A stretch of 34,100 nt of DNA, from assembly GCA_022844225.1 (NCBI GenBank), contig JALHMC010000037.1, positions 5,752 to 39,851 of the forward strand, in the 5' to 3' direction. The notes below the pieces were generated by a model, which was not told the origin of the DNA, made no database searches, and was given only the letters and a program-made list of their open reading frames with translations. The first letter of the stretch is position 1. Each line of letters starts with the position of its first letter. The DNA comes from Hyphomicrobiaceae bacterium (GTDB taxonomy: Bacteria; Pseudomonadota; Alphaproteobacteria; Rhizobiales; Hyphomicrobiaceae). Positions 1 to 7,773 of the stretch are shown piece after piece. A program made the position numbers and the translations under genes.

Positions 1-899
1 TCACGCATGAAATCCAACAGCGGCTCGGCTTTCGGCTCCTGCAACCCGAGCTGGTCGACCCTGACCGTCACCGGCACATCGTCCTTGAGCCGCACGAGTT
101 CGCGGCTGATCCGCGCCTGATCCGCGAACTCGATCAGCTTCTCGCGCCGCTTCGGCTGCTTGATCTCGCCGGCGCGCGCCAGCAGCGAATCGAGATCGCC
201 GTATTCCTTGATCAGCTCCGCCGCCGTCTTGATGCCGATGCCCGGCACGCCCGGCACATTGTCGACCGAGTCGCCCGCGAGCGACTGCACGTCCACCACG
301 AGCGTCGGCTCCACGCCGAACTTCTCGATCACCTCGTCGCGGCCGATGGTCTTGCCCTTCATCGTGTCGAGCATGACGACCCCGGGCTGGACGAGCTGCA
401 TCAGGTCCTTGTCGGACGAGACGATCGTCACGTCCCCGCCCCTGGCGATCACGTCCTTGGCGTAGGTGGCGATGAGATCGTCCGCCTCGTAGCCGTCCTG
501 TTCGATGCAGGCGATATTAAAAGCCTTGACCGCGTCGCGAATGAGCGGGAACTGCGGAATGAGTTCCTCGGGCGCAGGAGGGCGGTTGGCCTTGTACTCT
601 TTGTAGATCTCGTTGCGGTAATTCTCGCGCGAGGCATCGAAGATCACGGCGATGTGCGTCGGTCCCCGGCCGGCTTTGGCATCGGCCATCAACTTCCACA
701 GCATCTGGCAGAAGCCGTGCACGGCGCCGACCGGCAGCCCGTCCGACGGTCGCGTCAATGGGGGAAGCGCATGGAACGCGCGGAAAATGTAGCCGGAGCC
801 GTCTACGAGATAGACATGGCTGCCCTTGGCAACAGGGAGGGGCTCGCCATCGGGCACGGTGATGACGGCGGTGGAGTTGCGCTTCGGTTCGGTGCTCAT
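1..899 (-). CDS. polA: DNA polymerase I, N-terminal part (5'-3' exonuclease domain), partial
   Basis: I translated the minus strand from the ATG at 899; the frame is open to the window edge, giving 299 residues of a protein that normally has about 930-1000. It is the flap/5'-nuclease domain of Pol I, which removes RNA primers and repairs DNA in the cytoplasm. Visible motifs are LVDGSGYIFRAFHALP (31-46), FDASRENYRNEIYKEYKANR (87-106), the acidic metal site GYEADDLIATYA (136-147), SSDKDLMQLV (161-170) and the helix-hairpin-helix DNVPGVPGIGIKTAAELI (213-230). The 3'-5' exonuclease and polymerase domains would lie left of the window. A roughly 25-residue N-terminal extension precedes the first conserved strand. 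It is divergent from the small secreted-protein gene to its right. Confidence 0.96.
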   Translation of the reverse strand, partial: MSTEPKRNSTAVITVPDGEPLPVAKGSHVYLVDGSGYIFRAFHALPPLTRPSDGLPVGAVHGFCQMLWKLMADAKAGRGPTHIAVIFDASRENYRNEIYKEYKANRPPAPEELIPQFPLIRDAVKAFNIACIEQDGYEADDLIATYAKDVIARGGDVTIVSSDKDLMQLVQPGVVMLDTMKGKTIGRDEVIEKFGVEPTLVVDVQSLAGDSVDNVPGVPGIGIKTAAELIKEYGDLDSLLARAGEIKQPKRREKLIEFADQARISRELVRLKDDVPVTVRVDQLGLQEPKAEPLLDFMR

Positions 900-1073
900 G
901 GGACCGAGTATAGGCGGCCCCGGCGGCAAGGTCAGCCCGGGAGTCGGTCGGTGACGATGCCTTGGGATAACCTAGGGCCGCGCGCACGAGCGGATCGCGT
1001 CCTTGCTGCGGGCATTGATGACGCCCACATAAAAGGCCATGTCCTGCCGCCAAACAATCCCGCGGAGATCGCT

Positions 1074-1334
1074 ATGCGGATGCTCGCCCCGATCCTGGCC
1101 GGCCTGATGGCTCTGGCGCTGGCGGTTCCCGTCGACGCCCAGGAGCGCCGTCAGGGCCGAAAGTCCTATGACCGCGAGGGTTACGAGGTCCAGCAGCGCC
1201 GCTCTTCCACTGTCGATCGCCAGGGCCGTTGCGTCCGCGACACGGGACGCCCCCTCGACAGCCTGAACCTCAGCCACCGGTGCGACCGCGAAGAGTTCTG
1301 GGAACGCTTCAATGGCGGCGACAACCGGCGGTGA
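1074..1334 (+). CDS. Small secreted protein of unknown function (86 aa)
   Basis: I do not recognise a family. The protein starts with a clear signal peptide: MRM, a hydrophobic stretch rich in Leu and Ala, then a VDAQ cleavage-like site near residue 23. The mature part is short, very polar and rich in Arg, Asp and Glu (ERRQGRKSYDREGYEVQQRR), with two Cys (in GRCVRD and SHRCDR) that could form a disulfide in the periplasm. I chose the ATG at 1074 because it places the signal peptide at the N-terminus; the same frame is open upstream to 654, but that part is antisense to polA. It stands alone, about 130 bp before the dioxygenase gene. The reading is supported by signal-peptide logic and composition only. 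Confidence 0.6.
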   Translation: MRMLAPILAGLMALALAVPVDAQERRQGRKSYDREGYEVQQRRSSTVDRQGRCVRDTGRPLDSLNLSHRCDREEFWERFNGGDNRR

Positions 1335-1462
1335 ACCCGATCGGCCGACCACAGGCTGTCATCGCAGCGGCGTCGTTGCGCTTGTTCTTCGCAGTGCCCT
1401 AAGCTCGGCACAAATCGCCGGGCGGATCTGACGCTCCACGGCGAAGTCGAGGAGAACGTCCC

Positions 1463-2341
1463 ATGAAGGAAGCGCTGCGACGCGGGCCCCGCTACAAGCA
1501 CAAGGTCGACGAGACCCGTCCCTACGAGACCATCACGATCGACAAGTTGACACCCGTGATCGGTGCCGAGATCGGTGGTGTGGATCTGGCAAAGCCGCTG
1601 TCGAACCAGCAGCAGGACGAGGTGCACCGGGCGCTCGCCGAAAACCTCGTGATCTTCTTCCGTGATCAGGACATCGCGCCGGAGCAGCATCTCGGTTTCG
1701 GTCGCCTGTTCGGCGAGCTGATGATCCATCCCGCGGCGCCGCACATCGACGGGCATCCGGAGTTGCTGAAGATCTACGCCGACAAGGACAGCCCCCGGGC
1801 CAATGGCGAGAGCTGGCATTCGGATGTGAGCTGCGAGCCCGAGCCGCCGATGGGCTCGATCCTGCACATCAAGCAGTGCCCGCCGAAGGGCGGCGATACG
1901 CTCTTCGCCAATATGTATGCTGCTTACGAGGCGCTGTCGGACCGAATGAAGGCCTATCTGGAAGGACTAACGGCCCTTCACGACGGCGAGCACGTCTACC
2001 GCGGCACCTACTCGAACTTCGGCGTCAAGGACAAGCCGAACTATCCGCGCGCCGAGCACCCTGTCGTTCGCACGCATCCCGTGACGGGCCGGAGGTGCCT
2101 GTTCGTCAATCGCGGGTTCACCACGCGCATCCTCGGCGTTCCTCTCGACGAGAGCGATGCGATCCTGGGCTACCTGTTCGACCACATGGCCAATCCCTTG
2201 TTCCAGTGCCGCTTCCGCTGGCAGCCCAACTCGATCGCATTCTGGGACAACCGCTGCGTTCAGCACCGCGCCATGTGGGACTACTGGCCACACACCCGGA
2301 GCGGCGCCCGCGTGACGGTGAAAGGGGAGCGGCCGGTGTAG
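1463..2341 (+). CDS. TauD/TfdA-family Fe(II)/2-oxoglutarate-dependent dioxygenase
   Basis: This 292-aa protein has the full layout of the taurine/2,4-D dioxygenase family, which couples oxidative decarboxylation of 2-oxoglutarate to hydroxylation of a substrate. The facial triad is visible: H119 and D121 in SWHSDVSCE, and H268 in WDNRCVQHRAMWDYWP. R283, 15 residues after the distal His, fits the 2-oxoglutarate-binding arginine, and R279 is also conserved. The N-terminus has the family pattern IGAEIGGVDLAKPLS (33-47). The start at 1463 follows a GAGGAGAAC ribosome-binding site. No sulfonate transport genes are adjacent, so the substrate (taurine, another sulfonate, or an aryloxy or other acid) cannot be set. 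Substrate specificity is unknown; the family call is firm. Confidence 0.93.
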   Translation: MKEALRRGPRYKHKVDETRPYETITIDKLTPVIGAEIGGVDLAKPLSNQQQDEVHRALAENLVIFFRDQDIAPEQHLGFGRLFGELMIHPAAPHIDGHPELLKIYADKDSPRANGESWHSDVSCEPEPPMGSILHIKQCPPKGGDTLFANMYAAYEALSDRMKAYLEGLTALHDGEHVYRGTYSNFGVKDKPNYPRAEHPVVRTHPVTGRRCLFVNRGFTTRILGVPLDESDAILGYLFDHMANPLFQCRFRWQPNSIAFWDNRCVQHRAMWDYWPHTRSGARVTVKGERPV

Positions 2342-2451
2342 GCGCGAGGCGTGCGGTCCGCGTTCTGCCGGGTTCTCTGAGCCGCGTCAGTTTGCGTTCA
2401 TCCGGCCTATGAGACGAGGCTGCTCCTCGGCGGCGCCGGAGGTCACAGTAT

Positions 2452-2844
2452 ATGCGGACGCGTTTCATGAGTGGTTGCCTCGTTGCTCTGGCGCTGGTCA
2501 CGGTCGGGACTTCGCGGGCGAGCGACATTTCGGGGAGCTGGCGGATCGAGGCGGTCGATGGCGTTGCCGGGATCGACGTGTCTCGAACGGAGGTGGCCAT
2601 CGGGGCGGCTGCGATGACGGTGGGCTGCAATCGGCTGCGCAGCCGCGCGGCAATCGCCAACCGGGAAATCACCTTCGGACCCGTTGCCTCGACGCGTATG
2701 GCGTGTCCGCCGCCACTTCCTGAAATCGAGGGCCGTCTGGTCGCGGTTCTCGCCGACGTGCGCACATTCGATGTGAAGGACGGGCGGCTTCGCCTCCTCG
2801 ATTCCCGAGGTAACGTCCTGGTGCACCTCCGGCAGGCGCAATGA
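2452..2844 (+). CDS. META-domain (HslJ-like) exported protein
   Basis: A 130-aa protein with an N-terminal signal peptide (hydrophobic core LVALALVTVG, likely cleavage after TSRAS near residue 24) followed by a single META-type domain. Family hallmarks are the opening SGSWRIEAVDG, the VGCNRLRS element, an ITFGPVASTRMACPPP stretch matching the T-x-M-A-C-P core of HslJ-like proteins, and a C-terminal RLRLLDSRGNVLVHL strand. Such proteins are periplasmic or envelope-associated and linked to stress or antibiotic tolerance in some species; the molecular role is unclear. The start at 2452 has a GGAGGT site about 10 bases upstream. A second in-frame ATG at 2467 is possible. It lies 90 bp before the SDR gene, on the same strand. 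Confidence 0.82.
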   Translation: MRTRFMSGCLVALALVTVGTSRASDISGSWRIEAVDGVAGIDVSRTEVAIGAAAMTVGCNRLRSRAAIANREITFGPVASTRMACPPPLPEIEGRLVAVLADVRTFDVKDGRLRLLDSRGNVLVHLRQAQ

Positions 2845-2934
2845 GTGCGACGGTGACAGCTGTGTCCCGGAAAGGCATTGTCAAAGGCCCGCTCACGGGA
2901 AGCGGTCCACTGCAGCGGTACGGGACGGAGTTCG

Positions 2935-3795
2935 ATGGCGATCGAAGGCGCTGATCATTTCGGCTTTACGAACGAGGAGTTGGCGAAACTCGAGACGGTC
3001 TACCGGCCTGACCTGTTCAAAGGCCGTGTCGTGGTCGTGACGGGGGCTGGCTCTGGCTTCGGGCTCGCCATCGCGACGCTGTTCGCGCGGCTCGGAGCGA
3101 ATGTGGCCATCACCGGTCGCAACGAGGAGCGGGTGGGCATGGCCAAGGCCTTCCTGGAGGGGTTCGGCGGCAAGGTGTCGAGCCATCTCTTCAACATCCG
3201 CGATCCCGAGGCTGACGCCGCCTTTGTCGCTGACGTCTGGAGCGCGCATGGCCGCCTCGACGTGCTGATCAACAACGCCGGCGGGCAGTTCCCGCAGGCG
3301 GCGATCGACTTCAAGCCGAAAGGCTGGAACGCGGTCATCGACAACAACCTGAACGGCACCTGGTACATGATGCAGGCGGCCGCTCGCGCCTGGATCGAGC
3401 ACAAGTCTCCGGGCGTGATCGTCAATATCGTCGCCGATTTCTGGCGCGGCATGCCCGGCATTGCACACACGGCTGCCGCGCGAGCGGGCGTGACCTATGC
3501 CTCGAAGACGGTAGCGGTTGAGTGGGCGCCGGACAATATCCGCGTCAACTGCGTGGCGCCGGGATGCCTCGAGACGTCCGGTTTCGCACACTACCCGCCC
3601 GAGGGGGCCGCGACATACAAGGAGGCGAACCCCATGAAACGGGTCGGCGACGCCTGGGACGTCGCCGAGGCTTGTGTTTATCTGGCAGCACCGTCCGCCA
3701 AATTCATCACGGGCGAGGTCCTCACCGTCGACGGCGGCCAGCAGCTTTGGGGTGATCCGTGGCCGACCGGACGGCCGCCATGGTTCAGGCTGTGA
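2935..3795 (+). CDS. SDR-family oxidoreductase, 2,4-dienoyl-CoA reductase-like
   Basis: A 286-aa Rossmann-fold protein: TGAGSGFG cofactor loop at 36-43, NNAG at 113-116, a conserved C-terminal NIRVNCVAPG (201-210) and FITGEVLTVDGGQ. Instead of the classical YxxxK it has HTAAARAGV at 178-186, so Thr sits at the Tyr position and Arg183 at the Lys position. The dienoyl-CoA reductase group also lacks Tyr there (S-A-K-A-G-V type) but normally keeps the Lys. A reductase of an unsaturated acyl-CoA in fatty-acid oxidation is the best guess. The start at 2935 is preferred over the in-frame upstream extension because GGGACGGAG precedes it. The last residues (WGDPWPTGRPPWFRL) are an aromatic tail. Family is certain, substrate is not. 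Confidence 0.87.
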   Translation: MAIEGADHFGFTNEELAKLETVYRPDLFKGRVVVVTGAGSGFGLAIATLFARLGANVAITGRNEERVGMAKAFLEGFGGKVSSHLFNIRDPEADAAFVADVWSAHGRLDVLINNAGGQFPQAAIDFKPKGWNAVIDNNLNGTWYMMQAAARAWIEHKSPGVIVNIVADFWRGMPGIAHTAAARAGVTYASKTVAVEWAPDNIRVNCVAPGCLETSGFAHYPPEGAATYKEANPMKRVGDAWDVAEACVYLAAPSAKFITGEVLTVDGGQQLWGDPWPTGRPPWFRL

Positions 3796-3927
3796 GGCGC
3801 GGGAGCGGACCAGCACGGATGGTGCAAGAGCTAGATGCATTGAGCGGGGGTTGCGGTTGCGGAACTCCCGGACCATGGTGCGAGACGATTTCGATCAGCC
3901 CGCCCTCGGCGGCCTCAGGAGCGAAGC

Positions 3928-4548
3928 ATGTCCAGCCCTCGCATCAAATTGTACAAGGGTGATCTCCCGGCAGGGCTGTCGTTCGGAAATTCGGTGGCGA
4001 TCGACACCGAGACGCTTGGCCTCAAGCCCTATCGCGATCGGCTGTGTCTGGTGCAGCTCTCGGGCGGCAACAACGAGGCCCATCTGGTGCAGTTCGATGG
4101 CAGCGATTGGTCCGCGCCCCGGCTGAAAGCGCTGCTCACAGATCCGGGCGTGGTCAAGATCTTCCACTACGGTCGCTTCGATATAGCCATTCTGAAGCGT
4201 TGGCTCGACGTGTCGGTCGCACCGGTCTGGTGCACGAAGATCGCCTCCAAACTCGCCCGCACCTACACCGACCGGCATGGCCTGAAGGACCTGTGCGCCG
4301 AACTGGCCGGAGTAGAGCTGTCGAAGCAGCAGCAGAGTTCGGACTGGGCGTCGGCGAGCTTGTCGCAGCAGCAGCTCGCGTATGCCGCGTCCGATGTTCT
4401 CTATCTGCACGGCTTGAAGGCCAAGCTCGAGGCCATGCTGCAGCGCGATGGCCGTATGGCCATGGCCGAAGCTGCATTTCGGTATCTGCCGGAGCGGGCC
4501 GAACTCGATCTCGCAGGCTTCGATGACATGGATATATTCGCACATTGA
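3928..4548 (+). CDS. rnd: Ribonuclease D, short form (DEDDy 3'-5' exonuclease)
   Basis: The 206-aa protein is a bare DEDD exonuclease domain without the HRDC domains of enterobacterial RNase D, a length usual in alphaproteobacteria. Exo I is D26 and E28 in AIDTETLGL; Exo II contains D85 in KIFHYGRFDIAIL; Exo III is Y152-A-A-S-D156, giving the DEDDy subtype. The expected role is trimming 3' ends of tRNA and other stable RNA precursors in the cytoplasm. The ATG at 3928 follows an AGGAGCGAAGC site. It is the first gene of the rnd-lptCA-lptB-rpoN cluster, a conserved arrangement in Hyphomicrobiales, and ends only 36 bp before the longest lptCA reading. Confidence 0.92.
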   Translation: MSSPRIKLYKGDLPAGLSFGNSVAIDTETLGLKPYRDRLCLVQLSGGNNEAHLVQFDGSDWSAPRLKALLTDPGVVKIFHYGRFDIAILKRWLDVSVAPVWCTKIASKLARTYTDRHGLKDLCAELAGVELSKQQQSSDWASASLSQQQLAYAASDVLYLHGLKAKLEAMLQRDGRMAMAEAAFRYLPERAELDLAGFDDMDIFAH

Positions 4549-4584
4549 GCACGACAGTCGAACAGGCTGTAGGTAAAGCGGGGG

Positions 4585-6783
4585 ATGCGACGCTGCGGCG
4601 TCCCAATGTTTCCCCATTTTCGGTTCATCTGTGGTGGCTTGGCGGGATTCGCGTCCGCAGTCGGGCGCTGGGCCGAGCCGCTGGAACGGGGTATGCGAGG
4701 CGATATCAGGAGAGCGTCGAGCCCCCGCGGGGGTGTCATCGACACCGGCGTCAGCGGAGCTGAGCGCGAGCGGGCGTTTCGCCGTGCGCGCCGCCATAGC
4801 CTGCTTGTCAGATCACTCAAGGTCTTGTTGCCGGTGGCCGCAGTCGGGTGCCTCGGCATCTACGGGGGCGCGCTCGTCCTCAGTTCGGGTCTGAAGAGTG
4901 GAGACATCGAAGCAAGCAAAGTCACCATCGATCCGACCAACCTGACCATGGCCGATCCCCGCTACAGCGGCTTCGGTAAGGATGGCTCCGAGTACAAGGT
5001 GCACGCCAAGAGCGCCGTCACCGACATTCGCATGGCCGCGCCAATACGGCTTGACGTGATCGACGGCGAGATCATCCAACCGAGCGGCGTCGTCACGCGT
5101 CTCACTGCAAACTGGGGCACCTACGACCAGAAGAAGGATCTCCTGGAACTCTACGAGAGCATCAACGTCGATGCGACGAACGGCATGACCGCGCGACTGA
5201 CCCGGGCAACGGTTCTGGCTAAGGAAAGCCGCATCATCAGCAGCGAACCTGTGCAGGCGCAAACCGAGACCGGGACGATCCGCGCCGACACCATGACGCT
5301 CGACACGAAGGCGCGTCAGGCGAAATTCAGGACCGCCGTGCACGTAACCTTGAAGCCATCGAAACCCGCCACGGCGTTACGGGGAGCCGAGACCGCACCC
5401 AAGCGCGAAGCGGCCAGCGCTTTCGGAATCGATGCGAACTCCGGCGAGCCCGTGGTCGTGACTTCGGAGCAGCTTGACGTGGACGACAACGCCAAGACGG
5501 CTCTGTTCCGCGAAAATGTCTTGGCCCGGCAAGGCGAAGCGACGCTCGAAGCGCCGGAACTGGACGTGACCTACGCGGGCCGCGCGAATCTCGGGCAAAC
5601 CGGAGCGACCTCACCCAAGTCCGAGGAGGGTCGGGAGGCGACGAGCCTCAAGTCGATCAAGGCGAGGGGCGGCGTACGCATGGCGAACAAGGCCGATCGC
5701 GCCGAAAGCCAGTCGCTCGACTACGACGCGGAAACGGAGCGCATTCACCTCGTCGGCGACGTGACGATGACGCAGGAGCCGGACCGGACAGTCAAGGCCG
5801 AGACCGCACTGCTCGACCAAAAGGCGGACACGGCGTTGTTGACCGGCGATGTCGAGGTGACCCAGGGCCGCAACGTCCTCAAGGGCGGCCGTCTCGCCAT
5901 CGACAGGAAGGGCGGCACCGCCAAGCTGACCACTCCGGCCTCGGCGGGCCGGGCTGCCGGACGAATCACGACGCTTATCTATCAGAACCAGGCTGCGAAG
6001 CCGGGCGCCGCGGCCAAGGCGAGCGCGACTGAAGACGAGCCGGGCCTCGGTCCGCTCGGGGCCAATTTCCGCAGCGATCCGAACGCGCCCATCGATGTCG
6101 AGGCCCAGATGCTCGACGTGAACGATCGCAAACATACTGCGGTCTATACGGGAAGCGTCGTCGCCAAGCAGGGCACATTCATCGTCCGGACTGAGGAGAT
6201 GACGGCCCACTATTCGGGTGACACGGGGCTGGTGTCGGCGTCCCAGCCAGTGGCCAAGGCGAAAGCCAGCGGAGCATCGGGGTCCGAACTCCGGCGGATC
6301 GAGGCCCGTCGTGGGGTCGTGGTCACCGGAAGCGACAGCCAGCAGGCGACGGGTGAGTGGGCGACCTTCGATGTGAAAGCCAACACCATTGTGATGGGCG
6401 GCAACGTTACGGTCACGCAAGGCAAGCAGGTGGTCCGCGCTCCGGCGGGAATGCGCTTGCTCATCGACCTCGGAACCGGGGTGACGCGTTTCGAAGCCGA
6501 GCCGGGCGCGGCCGCCAAGGCCGGTCCGAAGGTGAGCGGAGCGTTCGCTACCTCCGTCGTGCCGGGCCCGCAGAACAGCGGCGTGGCGGGATGCCCTCCC
6601 GGAGCCGTGTGCAAGAGCGGGCGCCTCGAGGCGATTTTCTATCCGAACGAGATGCAGGACAAGGCCGGCCGCAAACCCGGGGCCGGCAGTGGCTCGGAGG
6701 CAGCGAAAGCGTCCGGCGACGTCGTCAAGCCGCCGTCGGCGGCCGCCCGAAGATCACCGACGCCTCCATCGACCACGCCTTGA
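4585..6783 (+). CDS. LptC-LptA fusion: LPS-transport periplasmic bridge protein with two OstA-like modules
   Basis: One uninterrupted 732-codon frame occupies the place where two genes, lptC and lptA, normally lie. A basic segment (RERAFRRARRHS, 61-72) precedes one membrane helix (about 77-100), then an LptC-type beta domain (about 105-260) opening SGLKSGDIEASKVTIDPTNL. Two LptA/OstA-like modules follow: about 287-455 (VTSEQLDVDDNAKTALFREN, with GDVTMTQ and GDVEVTQ repeats) and about 500-690 (VEAQMLDVNDRKHTAVYTGS, with GGNVTVTQGKQVVR). Low-complexity Ala/Gly/Pro/Lys linkers separate the modules, and the tail is Pro/Ser-rich. LptC anchors to LptB2FG and LptA polymerises across the periplasm; here they would be covalently joined. 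An alternative start at 4693, with GGAA 6 bases upstream, gives a more typical LptC N-terminus and may be the true one. Modules are clear; the fusion needs confirming against relatives. Confidence 0.85.
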   Translation: MRRCGVPMFPHFRFICGGLAGFASAVGRWAEPLERGMRGDIRRASSPRGGVIDTGVSGAERERAFRRARRHSLLVRSLKVLLPVAAVGCLGIYGGALVLSSGLKSGDIEASKVTIDPTNLTMADPRYSGFGKDGSEYKVHAKSAVTDIRMAAPIRLDVIDGEIIQPSGVVTRLTANWGTYDQKKDLLELYESINVDATNGMTARLTRATVLAKESRIISSEPVQAQTETGTIRADTMTLDTKARQAKFRTAVHVTLKPSKPATALRGAETAPKREAASAFGIDANSGEPVVVTSEQLDVDDNAKTALFRENVLARQGEATLEAPELDVTYAGRANLGQTGATSPKSEEGREATSLKSIKARGGVRMANKADRAESQSLDYDAETERIHLVGDVTMTQEPDRTVKAETALLDQKADTALLTGDVEVTQGRNVLKGGRLAIDRKGGTAKLTTPASAGRAAGRITTLIYQNQAAKPGAAAKASATEDEPGLGPLGANFRSDPNAPIDVEAQMLDVNDRKHTAVYTGSVVAKQGTFIVRTEEMTAHYSGDTGLVSASQPVAKAKASGASGSELRRIEARRGVVVTGSDSQQATGEWATFDVKANTIVMGGNVTVTQGKQVVRAPAGMRLLIDLGTGVTRFEAEPGAAAKAGPKVSGAFATSVVPGPQNSGVAGCPPGAVCKSGRLEAIFYPNEMQDKAGRKPGAGSGSEAAKASGDVVKPPSAAARRSPTPPSTTP

Positions 6784-6868
6784 TCACCTCACTACAATCC
6801 TGTTTAACCGCAGGGCCGAGCGTGCCCCGCTGAGCCGCCGCCAAGGTGCGTTCAAGGACTCATCCGAC

Positions 6869-7714
6869 ATGGCCTTCACGTTGTTCCCACGAGCCCGTCG
6901 CGCAATTGGCGGCAACCCCACGCCGCCCGCGAGTGGCAAGCCGTCGGCGTCGGTTCGATCGGGGAACGCGGGGGTCCATGCGCATGCGGCAGGCGACGGC
7001 TGGCTGACCAGCGAGGGCGTGCAGAAGAGCTACGGCAAGCGCAAGGTCGTGAAAGGTGTGAGCGTCGCGGTCGCTCGCGGCGAGGTAGTGGGGCTGCTCG
7101 GACCCAACGGTGCTGGCAAGACCACTGTGTTCTACATGATCACGGGCCTCGTGCCGGCCGATTCCGGCCGCATCACGATCGATGGCCGGGACGTGACGCG
7201 GCTGCCCATGTACCGGCGGGCGCGGCTCGGCATCGGATATTTGCCTCAAGAGGCCTCGATCTTCCGTGGTCTCACGGTTGAACAGAACATCATGGCCATT
7301 CTGGAACTCGTCGAGCCGAGCCGGAAGAAGCGCCTCGAGCAGCTCGACAGCCTGCTTGATGAATTCAATATTACGCGATTGCGCAAAAGCCCATCGATTG
7401 CCCTTTCTGGCGGTGAGCGGCGGCGCTGCGAGATTGCTAGGGCCCTGGCTTCGCGGCCGTCGTATATGCTCCTGGACGAGCCGTTCGCGGGGATCGATCC
7501 GATCGCCGTCGGGGACATTCAACAGTTGGTCAGACATCTCAAGCAGCGCGGCCTCGGCGTACTGATCACGGATCATAACGTTCGGGAAACCTTGTCCCTG
7601 GTCGACCGGGGCTATGTCATTGCCGAGGGTCAAGTTCTGACACAAGGTAGTCCTTCGGAAATCATCGCCAACGAGGATGTCCGCCGGGTGTATCTCGGAG
7701 ATATGTTCAGTTAA
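6869..7714 (+). CDS. lptB: LPS export ABC transporter ATP-binding protein LptB
   Basis: A 281-aa ABC ATPase that powers LPS extraction from the inner membrane together with LptF and LptG (not in this window). It shows Walker A GPNGAGKT (78-85), Q-loop YLPQEASIFRGLTVEQN, signature LSGGERRR (179-186), Walker B YMLLDEPFAGIDP and switch His in ITDHNVRETL. The DHNVRETL and SPSEIIANEDVRRVYLGDMF motifs are specific to LptB. The first 45 or so residues (Pro/Ser/Ala/Gly-rich) exceed the 241-aa E. coli protein; such leaders occur in rhizobial homologues. I chose the ATG at 6869 because AAGGA lies 10 bases upstream and earlier in-frame starts overlap lptCA. It is co-directional with lptCA and rpoN, so probably cotranscribed. 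Confidence 0.94.
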   Translation: MAFTLFPRARRAIGGNPTPPASGKPSASVRSGNAGVHAHAAGDGWLTSEGVQKSYGKRKVVKGVSVAVARGEVVGLLGPNGAGKTTVFYMITGLVPADSGRITIDGRDVTRLPMYRRARLGIGYLPQEASIFRGLTVEQNIMAILELVEPSRKKRLEQLDSLLDEFNITRLRKSPSIALSGGERRRCEIARALASRPSYMLLDEPFAGIDPIAVGDIQQLVRHLKQRGLGVLITDHNVRETLSLVDRGYVIAEGQVLTQGSPSEIIANEDVRRVYLGDMFS

Positions 7715-7773
7715 TTCCCGTCGACTATGACTCTCGTCGTGCAGACCGGTGCGGGGAGCGGTGAGGAGCAGCA

